From a virus: DNA of 30,142 nt. The notes under the pieces are model-generated. The model saw only the letters and a list, made by a program, of their open reading frames with translations, was not told the DNA's origin and searched no databases. The stretch lies in the IMG/VR virus record IMGVR_UViG_3300030117_005343, positions 1-30,142 of that record. One strand, 5' to 3'. Positions 1-6,240 of this stretch are shown here, in pieces. The position numbers and the translations under genes are program-made. Each line of letters begins with the position of its first letter. Within the stretch, counting starts at the first letter, position 1.

Positions 1-134
1 TCGGCGTGATCGGCGGCAGGCTTGTACCGCTCGCCCGTAGCGTCAGGACCTTGAACACTGGGCTTACCCGACTTTGTGCGCCAATCTTCTCCCGTCCACT
101 GTTTTAGAGATTTTTGTGACTTAGCTAATGCCAT
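1..134 (-). CDS. Partial small basic phage protein, C-terminal half of a DUF5872-like unit (runs off left edge)
   Basis: The gene starts at the ATG read from 134 on the minus strand and stays open for 44 codons to the window edge, so its 3' end is missing. The visible protein begins MALAKSQKSLKQWTGEDW and continues with TKSGKPS and ATGERYKP. The pattern 'SLxxWTxxxWxTKSGKPS...TGERY' is one I recall from small basic proteins of marine phages and giant viruses (labelled DUF5872-like in some databases). In those, as I remember, it follows a 'GGxPGQWSARKAQ...GGGY' segment in the same chain. Here that first segment is encoded by the gene just upstream, and the two genes overlap by one base (TGATG), which suggests coupled translation. 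Function is unknown. The family name is from memory; that the frame is real is well supported by the motif and the overlap. Confidence 0.72.
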   Translation of the reverse strand, partial: MALAKSQKSLKQWTGEDWRTKSGKPSVQGPDATGERYKPAADHA

Positions 135-367
135 CAGCTTGTGTATCCCCCGCCAGCTTTCTTGTATGCCTTGGCAAGCATCTGTGCCTTGCGTGCAGAC
201 CACTGACCCGGACGACCGCCCTTGCCGCCAGCTTTAATGCGATTGAACATTCGTTTACGCATAGTCGGCTTGGTGTAGTTACCTGCCTCGTTAACGCGGC
301 TCTTGCTCTTCCGTCCTTTGATGGCTTTACGCAATTTCGACCGTTTTGCTTTTCGTTTATCCGCCAT
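134..367 (-). CDS. Small basic phage protein, N-terminal half of a DUF5872-like unit
   Basis: This is a 77-aa, strongly basic protein starting MADKRKAKRSKLRKAIKG. I chose the ATG at 367 because it overlaps the previous stop (TAATG) and lies 8 nt downstream of AAGGTG. An in-frame ATG at 373 would have only 2 nt of spacing. The middle and C-terminus carry GGRPGQWSARKAQ followed by KKAGGGYTS, a motif I recall from small DUF5872-like proteins of phages and large viruses. It ends right after GGGYTS, where remembered homologues continue into the SLxxWT...TKSGKPS part, here the next gene. The high Lys/Arg content fits a nucleic-acid-binding or head-associated protein, but no function is known to me. 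Confidence 0.75.
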   Translation of the reverse strand: MADKRKAKRSKLRKAIKGRKSKSRVNEAGNYTKPTMRKRMFNRIKAGGKGGRPGQWSARKAQMLAKAYKKAGGGYTS

Positions 368-675
368 TACCATTTCACCTTGTCGGCCCAGTAGGCCGCA
401 CTCATTTTGCCCTTAGCAATATTCTTGCGATGACGATCCTTAAAACTCTTTCGTTTTTTCTTCATTCGATCGCTCTCACCCTTCTTGGGCTTTCCTGCGG
501 TGCTCGCCCCTTGCTCACCAAACCGAATGAGTTTGAGTCGACTGCCTTCTTGCGCCAGTACAATATGACTTTTCGTGGGATGATCAGGCGTGCGTTTGGG
601 TATGTTGACGCCCTTGAGCCTATGTTTTTTTAGTAGCGCGGCTTTACGTAGTTTGTCTCTTTTCGATAGCGCCAC
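367..675 (-). CDS. Conserved small basic phage protein encoded next to portal
   Basis: This 102-aa basic protein uses a GTG start at 675, preceded by AGAGGTG with 4 nt spacing; that site overlaps the portal stop codon. Visible conserved blocks are KRTPDHPTKSHIVLAQEGSR, LIRFGEQGASTAGKPKKGES, and a C-terminal FKDRHRKNIAKGKMSAAYWA. I recognise these as a protein family recurrent in tailed phages close to head genes; I know no assigned function. The tight coupling to portal suggests a role in head assembly, DNA packaging, or binding of packaged DNA. The spacing and ribosome site argue strongly that it is expressed. It has no membrane segment or signal peptide. Confidence 0.85.
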   Translation of the reverse strand: MALSKRDKLRKAALLKKHRLKGVNIPKRTPDHPTKSHIVLAQEGSRLKLIRFGEQGASTAGKPKKGESDRMKKKRKSFKDRHRKNIAKGKMSAAYWADKVKW

Positions 676-684
676 AAATCACCT

Positions 685-2469
685 CTATGCTTCACCGCGA
701 ATCGGCGAACCACCGCCGCCCGGTAACGCGTCTTCCATTAGTTCCTCCGCTCCCGATATAGGTTGCCCCATTTGTTCCGCAAACTTAGCCGCCTCCTCAG
801 GCGGTAAATTTCTTAGCATAGCCTCAACCTCTTTGGCTTGATTTGCGGCTAACTGTGGTGCGCCACCGGCAGCACCTCCAAGCTTGGATTGTGCTTCGAG
901 TTGAGCCGCCATTTGTTGTTGCTCTGCGGCCTGTTGCTTCGCCTGAAGAATATCCTCTTCTGGGATGAGAATACGATTGGGAAGTCCCATGTTGGACAGT
1001 ATTTCTTCTGTTAGACGTCGAACGTTTACGTTTTCGTTTTGAGACAAGAATGGCAACATTTGAATCAGCGTTTCTGCCATCATGCCGGGGTTGCGTCTGA
1101 TGGGGTTGTAGCTGACAATTTCAAAGTCAACATCGACATCGACCAAATCTTTGTGGCTCAACTCTTGCCACTTTGTCGATCCTGCAATTCGTACAAGACG
1201 ATTTGTTTTCATGTACTTCTTACACAGATAGAATGCCTTCTTGGCTACGTCCTCCAAGGCGTCGTTTAGATGACCCTCTCGCGTGGCAAGACGAGTTCTA
1301 AGTTGAGCATCGATGATTGCCATTTCGGTGGCGGTACGAGCGCCTGCGACCTGACCTCGAGCCGCTTCCGCAAGTGCGGAGATAAATGCCGCATCTTCTT
1401 CTTGTCGAGCGATAAACTCTTTCACTCCGTTTGGTGCCGCAGGAACTGGCATCTCGTAGAATAGCGTAGCGAGACTCCGAAGTGCCTCACTGTTGGACGG
1501 GTTGACACCGACAAACGACCCAGCAGAGGCCTCTACTGCCTTGTTGAGATCTTCTTCGGTTACTCGACCGGAGTCATACATGACACGAGGTACCTGCAGA
1601 TAGGTGATCTGCTTCATGTGTGTCAGAAGATCGTTGATGGTTTCTTGCTGTCGCAGAACCAACTGAACTTCGCTCATACCCAGACAGTCAATACCTGACT
1701 GGTTGAGTGAGAACATGCTGTAAGGGATGTAATCAATCTTATCTTCAAACACTACTGCGTCAGCTTGCTTGATGTAGTGCTGCATCAGGCCGCGCTCACG
1801 ATCGTAGTATTCGTACACAGTCACCCATTTGAAGGCGTCACGAACCTGATCGGTAGAACTCTTTACGTTTTCGTCCAAAAGCCACTTTGGGTATCGATCA
1901 GGCTTTACCTCTTTGATTAGCTCGGACTTGTATTGTCCTGACTTCACTCGAGCCTTGAACTCATCGAACGAAATGACGGTAGCTTCGATCCAGTATCGAA
2001 TGTCGTCTGTGTCACGAACGGTAAGGTCAAAGAAAACACTTGATGGGTTTACCGCTCGAATGATCGGTATATCTTTTTTTGCGTCCCACCCAGTCTTGAA
2101 GATTCCTCTCTTGCACAACACAGCGTCAATCAAAGCGGTTGCTGCCTTGCGTCGAAACTTATTTGCGTCAAACACGTAATCAATGAGCCCAGTCACGGAG
2201 GGGGCGGCGTCTTGAGACTTGGGCGTCCGTGCCATGGCTCCTACAGATGGATTCGGTCCCAACAAGGAACTGATAGCCGTATCTGCAATCGCGTAGATGA
2301 TGTTCTTCGAGCACAAGAATGAATGTTGATTCATTCCCGAAAGGTCACTATCCGAGGTAGTAAAAAACTTGCCTCGATAAAACCTTCGAGCTTTGTCGAA
2401 GTCCTTCTTCTCTGAACGCTTGTAGTGGTCCAGATGACGATCAATAAGTTTTGAGAGTTTCATTGTCAT
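685..2469 (-). CDS. Portal protein
   Basis: This 594-aa protein is the likely dodecameric portal at the head vertex, through which DNA is packaged and ejected. The N-terminus (about residues 10-30) has a charged helix ending in RRFYRGKFF. Residues 65-100 (SLLGPNPSVGAMARTP onward) and the segment CKRGIFKTGWD followed by VNPSSVFFD resemble the wing/clip regions of portal proteins of the P22-like length class. A long helical stretch, VQLVLRQQETINDLLTHMKQ, fits the stem. The C-terminus is Gln/Ala-rich (KQQAAEQQQMAAQLEAQ), like a barrel-type extension inside the head, then a Gly-rich tail. It lies downstream of terminase and a 74-aa gene on the same strand, as expected for a packaging module. The start ATG is 7 nt after the previous stop and has no strong ribosome site; a second ATG lies two codons in. 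Confidence 0.88.
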   Translation of the reverse strand: MTMKLSKLIDRHLDHYKRSEKKDFDKARRFYRGKFFTTSDSDLSGMNQHSFLCSKNIIYAIADTAISSLLGPNPSVGAMARTPKSQDAAPSVTGLIDYVFDANKFRRKAATALIDAVLCKRGIFKTGWDAKKDIPIIRAVNPSSVFFDLTVRDTDDIRYWIEATVISFDEFKARVKSGQYKSELIKEVKPDRYPKWLLDENVKSSTDQVRDAFKWVTVYEYYDRERGLMQHYIKQADAVVFEDKIDYIPYSMFSLNQSGIDCLGMSEVQLVLRQQETINDLLTHMKQITYLQVPRVMYDSGRVTEEDLNKAVEASAGSFVGVNPSNSEALRSLATLFYEMPVPAAPNGVKEFIARQEEDAAFISALAEAARGQVAGARTATEMAIIDAQLRTRLATREGHLNDALEDVAKKAFYLCKKYMKTNRLVRIAGSTKWQELSHKDLVDVDVDFEIVSYNPIRRNPGMMAETLIQMLPFLSQNENVNVRRLTEEILSNMGLPNRILIPEEDILQAKQQAAEQQQMAAQLEAQSKLGGAAGGAPQLAANQAKEVEAMLRNLPPEEAAKFAEQMGQPISGAEELMEDALPGGGGSPIRGEA

Positions 2470-2475
2470 GATGAT

Positions 2476-2697
2476 CTACTTTTTAAACATCGCTTCAACT
2501 TTCTTCTTTTTCTCTTCTGAGGCTGCCTTGTCTTCGGCGAGGGCCTTTTTTTGATCCTCAGGAGACATTGCCTTAATTTCTTCCTCTCGTTTTTTCTTCT
2601 CCTCAGCCGCACCTTTTTTTGCGTCTGCCATCCGTGACTCGAAATCCTCCCTTTTCTCTGATGCTTTTTTCGCTTCGTCGTAGTCTGTGTTTGCCAT
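2476..2697 (-). CDS. Small Lys/Glu-rich helical protein between terminase and portal
   Basis: The gene encodes a 73-aa highly charged protein starting MANTDYDEAKKASEKREDFE and ending KKKVEAMFKK. It is almost wholly Lys, Glu, Asp and Ala and should form one long helix or coiled coil. I chose the ATG at 2697, two bases past the terminase stop. A TTG at 2709 would add four residues and overlap terminase. It has no DNA-binding motif, so calling it the small terminase is not justified. Its size is small for a scaffold, but charged helical proteins next to portal often act in head assembly, and no other scaffold is visible in the window. Role unknown; the frame is supported by tight packing between two certain genes. 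Confidence 0.68.
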   Translation of the reverse strand: MANTDYDEAKKASEKREDFESRMADAKKGAAEEKKKREEEIKAMSPEDQKKALAEDKAASEEKKKKVEAMFKK

Positions 2698-2699
2698 TT

Positions 2700-4364
2700 T
2701 TAATCCCAAATGTTTGATGCGGGTTGATAAAGAGATCGAGCGGCACGTCGCTTCGTTGCTTTGTGTCGATCAAGTTGTTGAATAGTAACGTGTCCCGGTA
2801 GGTAATCTGATTCTACTGAAACTGCAGCATTAGTAAAGTGTCTGCGCGAAAGAATATCAGCGGCCATAACGGCTGTACGCGCTCGGTCAAAGTGGTGAAC
2901 AGTACCGTCATCGCCTCGAACACGTTTTTTTCGAGTCCCGTCATAGTTTAATAATTGATGCAACATTCCACGACTTCGTATTTGTAGTTCGTGTTGTCGT
3001 AGCATTTGTACCAGACGTGCCTCAGACTCTTGGAGACGTTTGCTGGTCGCGTACCATCCGGGGTGATTCCTGTCCGTCCACAGAAGGTTTCTTGTACCTT
3101 GATCTTTTAGTATCGCAATGCACGCCGTGGCGTTGGATTCGACTGCCAGTAGTGCGCCAAGGTATCTTTTTTGTACAGTCTTCAATCGTTGCGCGAATCG
3201 ATCGGGTGACTCTCGGTCCTCCCAAAACGCAATCTCTCGCCATTCGAGGGCGTCCCAGACTGTGAGCGCGGACTTGTCACCAGTGCTCCCAAATCCTGCG
3301 GGGTCTGCGGTTATCAGGTACTTGTGACCCGGTTTCGGTCCTTCAAATTCATGACAAGCATATCGTCCCAAACTCGGATCCTGCTTTGCTCGCTCCAGAG
3401 ATGGTTTTAGAATCTCTGCGGGCATCACGGGATTGGTTGTTCCCAGCCATCCATCGTACGCATCCGATGGGTACTTGCAGGAAAAAAGACGAGTGTCTCC
3501 AACAAACTCAGTGTTCAAGCCTCGTCTACGAAAAGCTAGATTGTACGCTGACATGCCATCGTGGCGTGACATGTACTCTCGCTCTGGTTGTGTTGGTTTG
3601 AAGGAGTCATCAAGTTCTCTGCAGCTTTCGTCCTCCCACCATTCTAGAAACAGTGGGTGGAATCGACTGGATCCCTCCAAGGCCGAACGCCACATTTGTT
3701 CGTGATGAGATCCTGCTCGTCCCGGAGTTGACTCGAGAATAACCTTTGCGTTTGGTCGTTTGTTTACAGTTGGGAAGATGTTGATTGCAGCTTTGCGTTG
3801 CCACTGAGCTTCACCGAACTCGGTGATTACGAGCCGGTCAATGGATCGACCGATCGCAGGAGATCGGCCGCCTGCCGTCAATACCTTGATGCCTCCTCCA
3901 TGAACGAACTGCATCTGCGTTGCGCCTGCCTTCCTACCCGGAGCCAGTGGCATGCGAACATCTTTTGGTAGACGATTGTAGGCAAAAAGTATTCGCTCAA
4001 AAATATCTTCGGCGGTGTCCTGTCGTTCTGCGATGAGCAATCCTTTCACACCACTCAGATACATGCAGTCTCTCAAAAGAAGCATGACAGACACCGTCGT
4101 AATTTTTGCCTGACGGAACTTGTTGACCATGATCCATCTGTTTTCATCGTAGGCTTTCAACAGTTTTTTCTGCGTATGTGTGGGCTCCATGTACCCCGTT
4201 GACTCGTCTTCGCGGACAATCTGACACATAGATACAAAAGCGTCAGGCGTAGCGAACAAAGCTTTTACCTTGCCTTCATGTATGCCGGGTGCGCTGGCAA
4301 ACTCTGCACCACTCGTTGTGGTGTCATTTTTATTCTTGTCGTTTCGTTTTCGCGATGATGCCAT
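2700..4364 (-). CDS. terL: Terminase large subunit (ATPase and nuclease)
   Basis: This 554-aa protein is the motor that translocates DNA into the procapsid and cuts concatemers. The N-terminal ATPase has a Walker A-type loop KFRQAKITT (residues 82-90), which lacks the usual glycine of the RQ-x-G-x-T form. Its Walker B region is RLVITEFGEA (177-186), and a coupling-motif-like ESTPG lies at 211-215. The C-terminal RNase H-like nuclease shows ITADPAGFGSTGDKSA (351-366, Asp354), AVESNA (407-412, Glu409) and HHFDRARTA (490-498, Asp493), giving a plausible D-E-D metal site. Length fits the family. It is first in the leftward operon (terminase, small charged gene, portal). No strong ribosome site precedes the ATG. 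The start region faces the capsid gene across a 191-bp divergent spacer. Confidence 0.93.
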   Translation of the reverse strand: MASSRKRNDKNKNDTTTSGAEFASAPGIHEGKVKALFATPDAFVSMCQIVREDESTGYMEPTHTQKKLLKAYDENRWIMVNKFRQAKITTVSVMLLLRDCMYLSGVKGLLIAERQDTAEDIFERILFAYNRLPKDVRMPLAPGRKAGATQMQFVHGGGIKVLTAGGRSPAIGRSIDRLVITEFGEAQWQRKAAINIFPTVNKRPNAKVILESTPGRAGSHHEQMWRSALEGSSRFHPLFLEWWEDESCRELDDSFKPTQPEREYMSRHDGMSAYNLAFRRRGLNTEFVGDTRLFSCKYPSDAYDGWLGTTNPVMPAEILKPSLERAKQDPSLGRYACHEFEGPKPGHKYLITADPAGFGSTGDKSALTVWDALEWREIAFWEDRESPDRFAQRLKTVQKRYLGALLAVESNATACIAILKDQGTRNLLWTDRNHPGWYATSKRLQESEARLVQMLRQHELQIRSRGMLHQLLNYDGTRKKRVRGDDGTVHHFDRARTAVMAADILSRRHFTNAAVSVESDYLPGHVTIQQLDRHKATKRRAARSLYQPASNIWD

Positions 4365-4423
4365 AACGGTAACTGTATCACTGTTTATGATTGAGGAAAT
4401 TTTTATGATTAAAAAACAGGGGC

Positions 4424-4452
4424 TTGCAGCTTTTTCACGCGTGATGTATACA
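4424..4452 (+). promoter_or_regulatory. Predicted sigma70-type promoter for the rightward structural operon
   Basis: TTGCAG (4424-4429) and TATACA (4447-4452) are separated by exactly 17 bases, a near-consensus arrangement. It sits about 100 bases upstream of the capsid gene in the only large divergent spacer. The -10 lies inside the 8-bp palindrome TGTATACA (4445-4452), so the same hexamer appears on the other strand, but I found no matching -35 there. Transcription would start near 4459. Confidence 0.55.
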
Positions 4453-4474
4453 CATATTGCACCCAGATAGATGT

Positions 4475-4498
4475 GTCAGGTAGCCGCTACGGTCTGAC
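4475..4498 (+). promoter_or_regulatory. Hairpin in the capsid-gene leader
   Basis: GTCAG (4475-4479) pairs with CTGAC (4494-4498), and inside it GTAG (4480-4483) pairs with CTAC (4487-4490) around a CCG loop, leaving a GGT bulge. It lies just downstream of the predicted promoter start, so it would be at the 5' end of the capsid mRNA. No T-tract follows directly, so it does not look like a terminator. An mRNA-stabilising or operator role is possible. Confidence 0.35.
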
Positions 4499-4555
4499 GT
4501 TAGCATCGCGGGCAGGCGAGACAAACGTTTTTTAACCCCTCTCTGTGAGAACAAA

Positions 4556-5611
4556 ATGGCTATCAGTACTGAATTGCTGAACACCACGTTCGCCGATCTG
4601 CGCGGACCTCTGGTAAATTCCTTTGTTCGTAGCAACGAGTTGTTCGAAGCACTCAATGCCAAGGCTCGCATGCCAATGGAAGGCGGAACGAAGATTGAAC
4701 GTTCCTTCTCCGGTGGTGCGCCTGCCAAGGGTGTTGGTGTCTACGTGGGCGACGAGCTACTGAACATGACCCGACGTCAACAAATCCGTAAGTTTGAAGT
4801 TGAGCCCCACCGCTTGGTTATGGCTGTCAATATTCCTAAGAAGGAACTCAATCAAAACAGCGGAAAGCTCGCTATCATGCGGCTGATTGAAGAGTACCCA
4901 CAAACCTCTATGGAGGCCATGAAGGCAGACTTGAACAAGTACTTCCTGACTGGTGCCAGCCGTGGTTTGGCGTTCGCTTCTTCCGAACTCTTTGGACTTC
5001 AGACCTTTAACGGTCAGTTCTCCTCTGGTATTGGAACTGGTGTAACGCACGGGCTTCTGGACTTTGTTGCACCTGCATCGCAGAGTCAATCTGTGCAGAA
5101 TGTGACGAAGAGCAGCAGCTACTTCCACTTCAACCAATTCAACGACATCTCATCGTTCGGTGCTAACGGTATTACGCAACTGCGTAAGACCTATCGTCAG
5201 TGCTCGCACTTTGCTGGTGGCGTAGGCAAGGGTCCTGATCTCGTGATCATGGATGACGACACCTACACCAACTTCGAAGATGCTCGCCGCGATAACGTTC
5301 GTGTCACCCTCGTTGATGACAAGATTGACAAGAGCAACACCTTGGGTCTTTCCATGGGTCTTGCTTCGGTCACGTCTTCCATCGACTTGGACCGTACTGA
5401 CTCGACGTTCTCTGGCGTAGCTTCGGACGGTATCACCTACATGCTCAACACTGACTTCATTGAGTTCCCGATGCTTGAAGCACCGAACATCAGTGAGTTC
5501 AAGGAGCGAGTTGGTGATCAAGATGTCGTAACTGCAATCTTCGCAATGCAAGGAAACATTATCTGCACCAAGCTTGTGGCGCAGGGAGTTGTTTCTGGCG
5601 GCGCGGTCTAA
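4556..5611 (+). CDS. Major capsid protein (probable HK97 fold)
   Basis: This 351-aa protein likely forms the icosahedral shell. It starts MAISTELLNTTFADLRGPLV, has an N-arm and E-loop-like segment (residues about 35-65, with GGTKIERSFSGG), a central helix-rich P-domain region (EEYPQTSMEAMKADLNKYFL), and an A-domain-like segment with PDLVIMDDDTY and later YMLNTDFIEFPML. The order and size (300-400 aa) match non-processed HK97-type capsid proteins of short-tailed and marine phages. No long charged N-terminal prodomain is present, so proteolytic maturation is not suggested. It is first in the rightward operon, has a weak ribosome site (GTGAGA), and is followed after 11 bases by a decoration-like gene with a perfect ribosome site. 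The fold call rests on pattern and context, not alignment. Confidence 0.85.
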   Translation: MAISTELLNTTFADLRGPLVNSFVRSNELFEALNAKARMPMEGGTKIERSFSGGAPAKGVGVYVGDELLNMTRRQQIRKFEVEPHRLVMAVNIPKKELNQNSGKLAIMRLIEEYPQTSMEAMKADLNKYFLTGASRGLAFASSELFGLQTFNGQFSSGIGTGVTHGLLDFVAPASQSQSVQNVTKSSSYFHFNQFNDISSFGANGITQLRKTYRQCSHFAGGVGKGPDLVIMDDDTYTNFEDARRDNVRVTLVDDKIDKSNTLGLSMGLASVTSSIDLDRTDSTFSGVASDGITYMLNTDFIEFPMLEAPNISEFKERVGDQDVVTAIFAMQGNIICTKLVAQGVVSGGAV

Positions 5612-5622
5612 GGAGGTACATC

Positions 5623-6171
5623 ATGGCACTTGGAAATAACTTTGATACTGGCGGTGACATCGTCGACGGTCAGGATTCACAACCATTCTGGACTCGTACC
5701 TATACAGATGAGCAATATCCTTTGGGTACTCTTCGTCTTGAGTCTGCCGATAATGTTGCGGATGCTGAGCACACTGATGGAACTGCCTTGGGCCTGAAGG
5801 GAGATCGCACATGGATCTTTGTGAAGGCAACGACTGCACTGACTATCTACGATTGCGCTATTGTTAAGGCAGCAGATACGGCAACAGCTTCTTTTGAGGT
5901 TGCTCCGTCGGATGCTGCTGGTGACAATGCACTCGATGTCGTTGGTGTGACGCAGACTGCGATTGCCGAAAACTCTTTCGGCTGGATCGTTTGTGACGGT
6001 GAGTGTGTCGTCAATGGTAACGCCGGTATTACTGCGGGTCAGTTTCTTGACACGCACACTGGTGGTCAAGTAGACGACAGCACTGCTGCTGGAACGTTGA
6101 TTGGTAAGGCTCTTTCAGACACCAATACTCCAGTTTCTGGAACGATCCGCGCCCGGATTCGTCTGCCGTAG
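5623..6171 (+). CDS. Head decoration-like structural protein
   Basis: This 182-aa acidic, beta-rich protein has short conserved blocks LGTLRLESADNVADAEHTD, RTWIFVKATTALTIYD and GWIVCDGECVVN. This style is typical of small virion proteins encoded directly after the capsid gene in marine phages. It probably coats or cements the capsid, as decoration proteins do, at high copy number. Expression is supported by a textbook ribosome site, AAGGAGGT, six bases before the ATG, and by the 11-bp gap from the capsid gene. A terminator-like hairpin follows it, so the capsid and decoration genes form a unit that can be made in excess over the tail genes. Exact function is inferred from position and composition. 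Confidence 0.7.
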   Translation: MALGNNFDTGGDIVDGQDSQPFWTRTYTDEQYPLGTLRLESADNVADAEHTDGTALGLKGDRTWIFVKATTALTIYDCAIVKAADTATASFEVAPSDAAGDNALDVVGVTQTAIAENSFGWIVCDGECVVNGNAGITAGQFLDTHTGGQVDDSTAAGTLIGKALSDTNTPVSGTIRARIRLP

Positions 6172-6193
6172 TATTTGACTACGTGATACACTT

Positions 6194-6223
6194 AGGGGGC
6201 GTGGCTTTCGGGTTACGCCCCCT
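6194..6223 (+). terminator. Terminator-like GC-rich hairpin after the capsid/decoration unit
   Basis: AGGGGGCGT (6194-6202) pairs perfectly with ACGCCCCCT (6215-6223) around a 12-nt loop. The tail TCGTCTTT is only moderately T-rich, so termination is likely partial. It sits between the decoration gene and the adaptor gene, where reduced read-through would favour high capsid and decoration levels. The adaptor ribosome site (TGGAGG) begins 8 bases after the stem. Confidence 0.68.
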
Positions 6224-6240
6224 TCGTCTTTGGAGGCACA

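Noticed and set aside
4405-4470. Short plus-strand frame (MIKKQGLAAF...) in the divergent spacer
   Set aside because: It overlaps the predicted promoter, lacks a ribosome site and is too short to support.
4757-5551. Two minus-strand frames (126 and 133 aa) opposite the capsid gene
   Set aside because: Both mirror the capsid reading frame and lack any family signature.
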